DNA of 5,290 nt from Anaerolineaceae bacterium (GTDB taxonomy: Bacteria > Chloroflexota > Anaerolineae > Anaerolineales > Anaerolineaceae). The translations under genes and the position numbers were made by a program. The notes beneath the pieces were generated by a model, which did no database searches, was not told the origin of the DNA, and saw only the letters and a program-made list of their open reading frames with translations. The stretch covers positions 1 through 5,290 of the forward strand of contig JAQTMA010000120.1 of NCBI GenBank assembly GCA_028714615.1, in the 5' to 3' direction. Below, piece after piece: positions 1 through 4,587 of the stretch (positions are counted from its first letter, which is position 1; every line of letters begins with the position of its first letter).

Positions 1-61
1 GATTCGAACTCGAGTTTTGGCCTTGAGAGGGCCACGTCCTGGGCCACTAGACAATGGGGGC
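1..61 (-). tRNA. tRNA-Glu (anticodon CUC), 3' end cut by window edge
   Basis: On the minus strand the sequence beginning at 61 reads as a tRNA: acceptor strand GCCCCCA (61-55), then a D-arm with GTC...GAC closing TAGTGGCCCAG, the anticodon stem TGGCC/GGCCA around the loop CTCTCAA, and a T-arm with TCGAG followed by the loop TTCGAAT. In the seven-base loop the anticodon is CTC, which reads GAG (glutamate). The D-arm and the loop closely follow bacterial tRNA-Glu (E. coli tRNA-Glu has TTC at the anticodon). About 61 nt are present; the last bases of the T-stem, the acceptor 3' strand and any encoded CCA lie outside the window. The identity is secure; whether CCA is encoded cannot be told. Confidence 0.95.
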
Positions 62-72
62 GAAGCCGCCAG

Positions 73-101
73 ATTCTAACATATCCCCGATAGTGCGTCA
101 A
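73..101 (-). promoter_or_regulatory. Sigma70-type promoter of the tRNA-Glu gene
   Basis: Read on the minus strand, TTGACG (101-96) is separated by exactly 17 bp from TAGAAT (78-73). TGT directly before the -10 box also gives an extended -10. The start of transcription would fall near 66, about five bases before the mature tRNA 5' end. The stretch after the -10 box is GC-rich (GGCGGC), the kind of discriminator known from stringently controlled stable-RNA promoters; that regulatory reading is an inference. Confidence 0.72.
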
Positions 102-246
102 TGAGTCGCCCTTTACCACTCCAGCTCTGTGCCCCGTACGGCGCAGACTGTACCTTCTCGTTGACCTTGGTCTCCCTCTCCACGGGAGCCCCCCCGAGGC
201 CACGGTTTTGCCTTCTACGCACCGCGCCGTCCTCCGAAGTCCCAGC

Positions 247-276
247 GTTCTCGCGCAGAGGCGCTGAGGCGCAGAG
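247..276 (+). repeat. CAGAG-type octamer repeat, copy 1
   Basis: Three tandem octamers lie at 253-260 (GCGCAGAG), 261-268 (GCGCTGAG) and 269-276 (GCGCAGAG), followed by an A-run. Together with the preceding GTTCTC this forms one copy of a repeat whose 14-bp core GTTCTCGCGCAGAG (247-260) recurs inverted at 470-483. From memory, similar repeats are scattered between genes in several bacterial phyla and yield spurious peptides such as LCASAPLRE, which is what the minus-strand translation here gives. No function is known to me. Confidence 0.6.
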
Positions 277-412
277 AAAAATCATTTTTTTCTTCCCTCC
301 GGCAACAAATACCCGGGTTGGTGCTCAACCCTCCCCTAGCCATTACCCAGGAAGCGATGTTGGGTCCCTGAGGGGGGTCAGGCATGAGCATTCTCTCCGA
401 GTTACCGGGCTC

Positions 413-434
413 CCCCTGGCATGTACGCCAGGGG
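413..434. repeat. Perfect 8-bp stem hairpin
   Basis: CCCCTGGC (413-420) and GCCAGGGG (427-434) are perfect inverted repeats around a 6-nt spacer ATGTAC. This is the strongest of the small hairpins in the 62-720 stretch. There is no T-tract on either side, so it is unlikely to be an intrinsic terminator; it may be part of a repeat or of a structured transcript. Confidence 0.55.
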
Positions 435-458
435 TGAAGAAAGAGGGAGTCCCTTGTG

Positions 459-483
459 CTTCTTTGCGGCTCTGCGCGAGAAC
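459..483 (-). repeat. CAGAG-type repeat, inverted copy 2
   Basis: On the minus strand this reads GTTCTCGCGCAGAG (483-470), identical over 14 bases to 247-260, and continues as diverged octamers (CCGCAAAG, then AAGCAC). The pair forms an inverted repeat enclosing about 209 bp that contains several of the hairpins. The inner flanks of both arms are pyrimidine/purine-rich, but their similarity fades after the core. This could be two independent insertions of the same dispersed repeat, or the ends of a small non-autonomous element. Confidence 0.5.
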
Positions 484-639
484 CCACTCTTTTGCTTATC
501 TCCCCGGGGCACGAGGTTTGGTCAATCCTCCAGCATCCTGCAATCGCAACCCCGCCCTAGGTCCTGGGTGTTCTTCCCCAGGGTTCCCCTACCCCTCACG
601 GAGTCCCCATTGGGGATTGTCTTGTTGCCCGATTTCTTC

Positions 640-681
640 AATCAGCAATCAGCAATCAGCAATCTAAAATCTAAAATCTAA
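640..681 (+). repeat. Heptamer tandem array: three AATCAGC then three AATCTAA
   Basis: Six 7-bp units run without interruption: AATCAGC at 640, 647 and 654, then AATCTAA at 661, 668 and 675. The two unit types share AATC, so the array keeps a single 7-bp register through the switch. It ends 17 bp before the candidate -10 box of the CarH-like gene, so the usual -35 position (676-681) falls in the last unit. Short heptamer arrays are prone to slippage, so copy number may differ between strains. Similar AATCAGC/AATCTAA strings recur between genes in other bacteria, from memory. Confidence 0.85.
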
Positions 682-695
682 ATCCCCACCCTTTT

Positions 696-704
696 TGGTA
701 TACT
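696..704 (+). promoter_or_regulatory. Candidate extended -10 promoter of the CarH-like gene
   Basis: TATACT (699-704) is preceded by TGG (696-698), giving an extended -10 element. The -35 position, 17 bp upstream, is ATCTAA and a poor match, as is common with extended -10 promoters. Transcription would start near 711, leaving only about ten untranslated bases before ATG at 721. The core also contains the palindrome GTATAC (698-703). CarH-type proteins often repress their own promoter in the dark, but I cannot identify an operator here. Confidence 0.45.
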
Positions 705-720
705 TGACCTCGGACTTCTT

Positions 721-1665
721 ATGGGTACCATTGCCGAATATCCAACCGATCCAAAATATACCATCAAGGCCGTCTGCCTACAGACCGGTATCCGCGCCGT
801 CACCTTGCGTGCCTGGGAGCGGCGCTACAACCTCATCCGGCCACAGCGGGGCGACAACCTCTATCGCCTCTACTCCGAACAGGATGTAGCCCTCCTGCAT
901 TGGGTGAAACAGCGCATCGACAGCGGCCTAAGCATCAGCGACGCCGTGCGCGAGCTGAAATCCCTGCAGGAGAACGATACCTGGCCCGAGCCGGCTCCCA
1001 ATCGCCCAGTCGTCACCCCGGCCTGGGACCGTCCCCCGTCTGCCTATGCGGCGGCGCTATTCAATGCATTCATGAAGCACAACGAAGGCTCTGCCGGCGA
1101 TCTGCTGCGCAAGGCACAGGCAGGCTTCGATGTCAAAACCCTATGCCTGGAGGTGGTCATTCCTTGCCTGGTACGCATCGGAGCCGCCTGGGCCCGTGGG
1201 GAAATTGGGGTGGCTACGGAGCATTACGCCAGCGCCTTCCTCCATGGAAAATTGCTCGCCCTGCTGCAAGCGTGTCCCCAACGCCGCAGCGTCCCGCTCA
1301 TCCTGAGCGGCTGCCCGGCCGGGGAGCAGCATGAGCTCGGCATTCTCATCCTGGCCCTGCTCCTGCGCCACGATGGGTACCGGGTAGAGTACCTCGGCCC
1401 GGATCTGCCGCTTGCTGACCTGGTCGAGTATGCTCGCGAACAGCAGCCCCGCCTGATCTGCCTGGCGGTCACGCTGGAAGAGCACGTCCCTGGTTTGAGC
1501 TCATTCCAGGATGATCTGGATACGTTGTACCCCGCGCCGCTGCTCGGCTATGGCGGCCTGGCCTTCAACGCCCAGCCCGCCCTGCGCGAACGGGTTCGCG
1601 GCCACTTTCTCGGTGAAACCCTGGTCGATGCGCTCCAAACGGTTCACGCCCTGCTGGATCGCTAA
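721..1665 (+). CDS. CarH/LitR-like MerR-family regulator with B12-binding light-sensor module
   Basis: Likely a cytoplasmic adenosylcobalamin-dependent transcription factor of 314 residues, about the usual length of the family. Residues 12-75 are a MerR winged helix (YTIKAV...TLRAWERRY...YRLYSEQDV). Residues 105-185 are the helical B12-capping domain with the W-x9-EH motif (W157, E167, H168), which in Thermus CarH sits over the adenosyl group. Residues 190-312 are the Rossmann B12-binding domain with E-x-H-x-x-G (E202, H204, G207), H204 being the expected lower cobalt ligand. In known CarH, dark tetramers repress and light breaks them up, often derepressing carotenoid genes. The residue after W157 is alanine; I recall histidine (H132) there in Thermus CarH. 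ATG 721 is the first start after an in-frame stop at 679, but it has no clear ribosome site and a very short leader. No carotenoid or photolyase gene is adjacent. The family is certain; light response is inferred. Confidence 0.9.
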   Translation: MGTIAEYPTDPKYTIKAVCLQTGIRAVTLRAWERRYNLIRPQRGDNLYRLYSEQDVALLHWVKQRIDSGLSISDAVRELKSLQENDTWPEPAPNRPVVTPAWDRPPSAYAAALFNAFMKHNEGSAGDLLRKAQAGFDVKTLCLEVVIPCLVRIGAAWARGEIGVATEHYASAFLHGKLLALLQACPQRRSVPLILSGCPAGEQHELGILILALLLRHDGYRVEYLGPDLPLADLVEYAREQQPRLICLAVTLEEHVPGLSSFQDDLDTLYPAPLLGYGGLAFNAQPALRERVRGHFLGETLVDALQTVHALLDR

Positions 1666-1688
1666 AACAGCTTTCCCCGGTTGCTCCG

Positions 1689-3176
1689 CTACCCTCCGGA
1701 ACCCGGGAGAGGGAGCTGCATATAGTTGTATACCGCCCGCGATAGGCGGGCAAAGAGCAGGTTGGCCGGGTCGAACAATAGCTGCTGGTCGCTATAGAGG
1801 TAAATCGCCAGGGCGTAATCCCCGCCCGGGCTTTGCACCAACGCCACATCCGAGAAGGTATGCACCAGCCCATCCGGCCCGGTGATCCAGCCGTGCTTGT
1901 GGCCAACCGCTGTCCCCTCCGGCAGGCCGGCTTTGATCAGCACGGGCAATTTGTTCCTCTTCAAGATCTCGATCATCTGGCGGCACTTGGCCTGAGTGAT
2001 TTCCCCCGGGAAGGTGGCCGTCAATTTCCCCGATCCGTCCTGCGCGCAGGCGTGTATCTGCGCCAGCAGGTCGGCCATGTCTGCGGCCGTCGTCTGGTTA
2101 TATACGTCTGGGTGGGTATTGAATTCGGTGCGCTGGTTAGCCGGTGTTTGCACCAGTTCGAGCAATGGCGCACCGTCGTAGAAATATCCGCTCCAGTAAG
2201 TATTTTGGTATCCGAACGAACGTAAATCGCGGGTGACCTCCAGCGGACCGCGGGTGAGATCGATCACCGTTTGCACCACCTGGTCGGTCGAAGGGTTGTC
2301 CGAAGCCTCGATCATCTGCCGAACGAGCTGCAGCACGCTCTCCGGCATCGGCTCGGGGGTGCGCCGGAACACCGATACCATCACTGGGATCTTGATCGTA
2401 CTGGCAGCCGTGAAGGCCATCTCCGCTGGCAGCACGCTCCCGTGTACGCTGGCAAAATCCAGGCGGAGGCCGTTCCGCAGGTCCGCCAATGAGATCTCGG
2501 CCAGGCCTTCAAAGCCATCGACTTGCAGAATGGATTGCAACAGGGTACGCAACCGCGTGAGCTCCGGCCGCCCGGGTGGGACGGGGTCTCCGCGAATCGT
2601 CGCTATGCGTTGGGTGGGGGAGTGCAGCCCGTTTTCCAGTTGGCGCAGGGTATCTTCTACGTCCAGCGCCATCCCCGCTTGTCCGGGAACAAAATCCACC
2701 CCGCCCAGCACCGGCTGGGCAGCCGTAGGCGTTCGATCGTAGCGCGCGGCGATTTGCTCGACGATGTAAGCCCTCAGGCGCGCCGCATCCAAATCGGCCA
2801 GCAATGGGACCGCACCAATCGCGTTGCCGCCGGCCGGCCGCTCCCATAAAAATTCCCAGAAGGACGGGCGCCTCGGGGAAGCGCGCTCCAGCATGGCCTC
2901 CAGGTTCAAGCGGAACCCCACGTCTTCCGGCTGCACCCGGAAGACAGAATCCTGGTAACGCACTTCCACAGGCAGGGCATACGCTGCCCGGATGCGCTCG
3001 GCGGCTTGTGGGCGGTTCAATCCCCCGACTGGTATCCCGGCAATCGTCTGAGTAGCCGGGTAGACAACGTCCAGCGAGCGATACGTCGCCCACTGGACGA
3101 TGGTCGTGCCGGTTGCGACCAGAATCAACAAGCCGCAAAGCATGCGAAGAGCAACGGAGATGGTGAACCGGGGCAT
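1689..3176 (-). CDS. Membrane-anchored class A beta-lactamase-like serine hydrolase with VanW-type N-terminal domain
   Basis: This 495-residue protein starts with a basic tip and one hydrophobic segment (about 8-28), a signal anchor or uncleaved signal that puts the rest outside the membrane. Residues about 42-195 resemble the putative peptidoglycan-binding domain found with VanW/YoaR proteins (IAGIPVGGLNRPQAAERI, then FVPGQAGMALDVEDTL). Residues about 225-490 are a class A beta-lactamase-like fold: S-T-I-K at 259-262 (S259 the nucleophile), S-D-N at 292-294, K-H-G-W at 427-430 in place of KTG, and the strand DVALVQSPGGDYALAIYL. I find no omega-loop E-x-x-x-N; the 35-45 residues after SDN contain only E313 before E340. 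Deacylation as in a true beta-lactamase is therefore doubtful, and a cell-wall peptidase-like or unknown role is as likely. ATG 3176 is preceded by GAGGCGGT, a weak ribosome site. It converges on the CarH-like gene with a 23-bp gap and is probably monocistronic. Confidence 0.88.
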   Translation of the reverse strand: MPRFTISVALRMLCGLLILVATGTTIVQWATYRSLDVVYPATQTIAGIPVGGLNRPQAAERIRAAYALPVEVRYQDSVFRVQPEDVGFRLNLEAMLERASPRRPSFWEFLWERPAGGNAIGAVPLLADLDAARLRAYIVEQIAARYDRTPTAAQPVLGGVDFVPGQAGMALDVEDTLRQLENGLHSPTQRIATIRGDPVPPGRPELTRLRTLLQSILQVDGFEGLAEISLADLRNGLRLDFASVHGSVLPAEMAFTAASTIKIPVMVSVFRRTPEPMPESVLQLVRQMIEASDNPSTDQVVQTVIDLTRGPLEVTRDLRSFGYQNTYWSGYFYDGAPLLELVQTPANQRTEFNTHPDVYNQTTAADMADLLAQIHACAQDGSGKLTATFPGEITQAKCRQMIEILKRNKLPVLIKAGLPEGTAVGHKHGWITGPDGLVHTFSDVALVQSPGGDYALAIYLYSDQQLLFDPANLLFARLSRAVYNYMQLPLPGSGG

Positions 3177-3201
3177 ACCGCCTCGATTGTACCTTTAAAT
3201 G

Positions 3202-3237
3202 GAACTTTGGCAGTCCCCCAATGGACTGCCAAAGTTC
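3202..3237 (+). terminator. 15-bp perfect stem hairpin with T-rich tail (terminator-like or dispersed palindrome)
   Basis: GAACTTTGGCAGTCC (3202-3216) and GGACTGCCAAAGTTC (3223-3237) are perfect inverted repeats around a 6-nt loop (CCCAAT). On the plus strand the stem is followed by G, five T's and a CT-rich run to 3252, the layout of an intrinsic terminator. Yet no plus-strand gene ends here; the nearest upstream gene is the hydrolase on the other strand, whose start codon is 25 bp away. It may stop antisense transcription from the CarH-like gene side, form a hairpin in the hydrolase leader, or simply be a dispersed palindrome; I remember ACTTTGGCAGTCC-type palindromes in Chloroflexota genomes. 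Confidence 0.5.
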
Positions 3238-3246
3238 GTTTTTCTC

Positions 3247-3275
3247 TCTCTTATACCCCTATGATCTATAAGAGA
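3247..3275. repeat. 9-bp inverted repeat with 11-bp spacer
   Basis: TCTCTTATA (3247-3255) and TATAAGAGA (3267-3275) are perfect inverted repeats. The centre-to-centre distance is 20 bp, about two helical turns, as expected for a site bound by a dimeric regulator. Each arm contains TATAAG, a possible -10 box on either strand, without a good -35 partner. It lies 71 bp upstream of the hydrolase start. Operator or second hairpin cannot be decided from sequence. Confidence 0.45.
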
Positions 3276-3315
3276 CTGGTATGCTGTTGGAAAATAACAA
3301 TCCATCTGCCGAACC

Positions 3316-3341
3316 GGTAACCACCGCTAATAAGTGTTACC
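3316..3341. repeat. Bulged hairpin / inverted repeat GGTAA-CAC / GTGTTACC
   Basis: GGTAA (3316-3320) plus CAC (3322-3324) pair with GTGTTACC (3334-3341), leaving C3321 bulged and a 9-nt loop. Without the bulge the outer arms GGTAAC and GTTACC are also exact inverted repeats. It sits just before an AT-rich stretch (3342-3369) that contains TATAAG at 3362-3367, a possible weak -10 box for a transcript reaching thrC. Confidence 0.35.
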
Positions 3342-3371
3342 AGTAAATTCTACATATGAAATATAAGCTAA

Positions 3372-3443
3372 GCGAGCAGGTGCTGCAATGGGGGGAGTTC
3401 CTAGAGATGAGGTAGGGAAAACCCTATCGATCCTGAAAGCTCG
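3372..3443 (+). ncRNA. Candidate structured RNA element upstream of thrC (unassigned)
   Basis: CGAGC (3373-3377) can pair with GCTCG (3439-3443), and AGG (3378-3380) with CCT (3432-3434) across a GAAA bulge (3435-3438). Inside, GGTAGGG (3411-3417) pairs with CCCTATC (3422-3428) over an AAAA loop, with one G-U pair. A competing small hairpin GCAG/CTGC (3376-3386) is also possible. This closed, nested fold is what a cis-regulatory leader could look like, but I cannot match it to a known riboswitch or T-box. If thrC starts only at the -10 box at 3477, this element would be upstream of the transcript. Pairings of this size can arise by chance. Confidence 0.2.
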
Positions 3444-3476
3444 GTGGGATATGGCGCCCCGGCCGTTGAAACCCGG

Positions 3477-3482
3477 TATAAT
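3477..3482 (+). promoter_or_regulatory. Consensus -10 box upstream of thrC
   Basis: TATAAT (3477-3482) matches the sigma70 -10 consensus exactly. Transcription would start near 3489 and give a leader of about 25 nt containing the ribosome site. No TTGACA-like box exists 16-19 bp upstream (that stretch is GC-rich), and TTGAAA at 3466-3471 is too close to serve. An activator, or a different upstream promoter, may be needed. Confidence 0.42.
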
Positions 3483-3501
3483 CCAGGCAAGAATCCAATC
3501 C

Positions 3502-3506
3502 AGGAG
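3502..3506 (+). promoter_or_regulatory. Ribosome binding site that fixes the thrC start
   Basis: AGGAG (3502-3506) lies seven bases before ATG 3514. It favours this start over the in-frame ATG at 3388, which would add 42 residues with no resemblance to threonine synthases. Confidence 0.8.
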
Positions 3507-3513
3507 CTGTACC

Positions 3514-4587
3514 ATGACCTATTCCGGTGTGATCGACCGCTATCGCGCCCTGTTGGAGGTGCCTGCTCACCTCCAGGAAGTCACCCTGATGGAAGGTAAC
3601 ACCCCCTTGATCCCGGCTCCCCGCCTGGCGGACGAGCTGGGTGGGGGCTTCGAGCTGCTGCTGAAATTTGAGGGCATGAACCCCACCGGTTCATTTAAGG
3701 ACCGCGGCATGACCGTGGCTATCAGCGAGGCGGCCGGGCGGGGCGTCCGCGCCGTCATGTGCGCCTCCACCGGCAACACGGCCGCTTCGGCAGCCGCGTA
3801 CACTGCCCGAGCAGGCATGCGCGCCTTGGTGATCATTCCGCAGGGTAAGGTGGCCGCCGGAAAACTGGCCGGAGCGGTGGCGTACGGCGCCCAGGTCATC
3901 CAGGTGGATGGTTCATTTGACGACGCTCTTGGATTGGTCGTCTCGCTCACCGAGAAATATCCGATTGCCCTGGTGAACTCGTTGAATCCCTACCGCATCG
4001 AAGGCCAGAAAACCGCTGCGTTTGAGATTTGCGACGTCTTGGGGCAGGCTCCCGATTGGCTGTGCCTGCCGGTAGGGAATGCCGGCAACATTACGGCGTA
4101 TTGGATGGGGTTCAAACAGTACCACCGCTTGAAAGGCGCCGGCCTTCCCCACATCCTGGGTGTACAGGCCGAAGGCTCCGCGCCGCTGGTTCTCGGCCAC
4201 CCCGTTGAACACCCCGAGACGGTGGCGACCGCCATCCGCATCGGGCGGCCGGCGCGTGGCGAGCAGGCTCTGCAAGCAGCGGAGGAATCGCACGGGCGCA
4301 TCCTGGCTGTCAGCGATGAGGAAATCCTGGCCATGCAGCGCCGCCTGGCAGCCAGCGGCGTGTGGGTGGAACCCGCTTCGGCCGCCGGGCTGGCCGGATT
4401 AGCCCACGAGCTGCGCGCCGGGCGCGTAGATCTGCACGGCCAGCGCGTCGTCGCCGTCTGCACCGGGCATGGCCTCAAAGACCCGGAGATCATCACCCGC
4501 GCGATGCTCACCCCTGAAGTGCTGCCGGCTACATTGCCCGCTATGGAAGCTGCCATCGCGGGATTGACCGGCGCGGGAGCAGAATGA
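3514..4587 (+). CDS. thrC: Threonine synthase
   Basis: PLP enzyme that converts O-phosphohomoserine and water to threonine and phosphate, the last step of threonine synthesis, in the cytoplasm. The 357 residues align over their whole length with the short Bacillus-type threonine synthase, starting from the N-terminal [10 protein letters not shown]. Visible landmarks: EGNTPL (27-32), GSFKDRGM (59-66) with K62 as the PLP Schiff-base lysine, [10 protein letters not shown] (83-92) with N88 beside the cofactor, [14 protein letters not shown] (158-171), the phosphate-gripping loop GNAGN (188-192), and CTGHGLKDP (316-324), whose T317 should contact the pyridine nitrogen. The start at 3514 is supported by AGGAG and by homology; a longer frame opens at 3388 but is unlikely. 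The stop codon overlaps the start of thrB (ATGA). No hom gene lies immediately upstream, unlike the hom-thrC-thrB order of Bacillus. Confidence 0.96.
   Translation: MTYSGVIDRYRALLEVPAHLQEVTLMEGNTPLIPAPRLADELGGGFELLLKFEGMNPTGSFKDRGMTVAISEAAGRGVRAVMCASTGNTAASAAAYTARAGMRALVIIPQGKVAAGKLAGAVAYGAQVIQVDGSFDDALGLVVSLTEKYPIALVNSLNPYRIEGQKTAAFEICDVLGQAPDWLCLPVGNAGNITAYWMGFKQYHRLKGAGLPHILGVQAEGSAPLVLGHPVEHPETVATAIRIGRPARGEQALQAAEESHGRILAVSDEEILAMQRRLAASGVWVEPASAAGLAGLAHELRAGRVDLHGQRVVAVCTGHGLKDPEIITRAMLTPEVLPATLPAMEAAIAGLTGAGAE

Larger units (their letters stand above)
62..720. other. Non-coding region rich in hairpins and repeats, between tRNA-Glu and the CarH-like gene
   Basis: No convincing gene is present in these 659 bp. 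Open frames on both strands (for example 101-667 plus) have low-complexity Pro/Ser/Arg-rich translations, no usable ribosome site and no recognisable domain. The stretch instead holds several short inverted repeats: GGGTTG/CAACCC (315-320, 326-331), ACCCA/TGGGT (345-349, 361-365), CCTGA/TCAGG (367-371, 378-382), CCCCTGGC/GCCAGGGG (413-420, 427-434), CCTGGG/CCCAGG (563-568, 577-582) and TCCCC/GGGGA (604-608, 612-616). Repeats and promoters inside it are listed separately. None of the hairpins is followed by a clear T-tract, so I do not call terminators. It looks like accumulated dispersed repeats; an unrecognised RNA is possible. Confidence 0.6.
3177..3513. other. Divergent intergenic region between the serine hydrolase and thrC
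   Basis: This 337-bp stretch separates two divergent genes and must carry both promoters. It has no convincing gene. In order from the left it holds a weak ribosome site for the hydrolase (3181-3184, minus), a 15-bp stem hairpin (3202-3237) with a T-rich tail, a 9-bp inverted repeat (3247-3275), an AT-rich stretch with a bulged hairpin (3316-3341), a possible structured RNA (3372-3443), and a -10 box and ribosome site for thrC (3477-3506). For the hydrolase I see only a poor candidate promoter on the minus strand, TTTCCA (3293-3288), 17 bp, TATAGA (3270-3265). Confidence 0.6.

Noticed and set aside
413..434. Intrinsic terminator
   Set aside because: The 8-bp hairpin is perfect, but neither strand has a T-tract after it and no gene ends nearby.
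247..483. Insertion sequence or CRISPR array
   Set aside because: There is no transposase frame between the inverted arms, no target duplication that I can see, and the repeats are too short and too few, with no regular spacers.
101..667. Open frame of 188 codons on the plus strand in the 62-720 region
   Set aside because: The translation is low-complexity, Pro/Ser/Arg-rich, and ends in a SISNQQSAI-like string produced by the heptamer array. It runs through hairpins and repeats, lacks a ribosome site and matches no family; peptides like this are familiar artefacts of such repeats.
421..681. Second plus-strand frame of 86 codons and minus-strand frames (76-285, 215-487) in the same region
   Set aside because: They translate the CAGAG-type repeats into LCASAPLRE/AALRENP-like peptides, a known kind of spurious annotation, and they overlap each other.
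1666..1688. Bidirectional terminator between the convergent genes
   Set aside because: The 23-bp gap and the ends of both genes show only imperfect CCGG/GGTT complementarity and no T-tract; nothing supports a terminator.
2509..3138. Minus-strand frame of 209 codons inside the hydrolase gene, and other frames overlapping carH-like, hydrolase and thrC genes
   Set aside because: They are alternate-frame readings of GC-rich coding sequence; the overlapping genes have clear domains and motifs, and these frames do not.
3372..3460. T-box or SAH/SAM-type riboswitch before thrC
   Set aside because: CTCGGTGGG at 3440-3448 loosely recalls the T-box GGTGG, but the following ACCGCG is missing and no specifier stem is evident. 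GAGC...GCTGCAA loosely recalls the SAH riboswitch, but the rest of that consensus does not follow. I keep it only as an unassigned fold.
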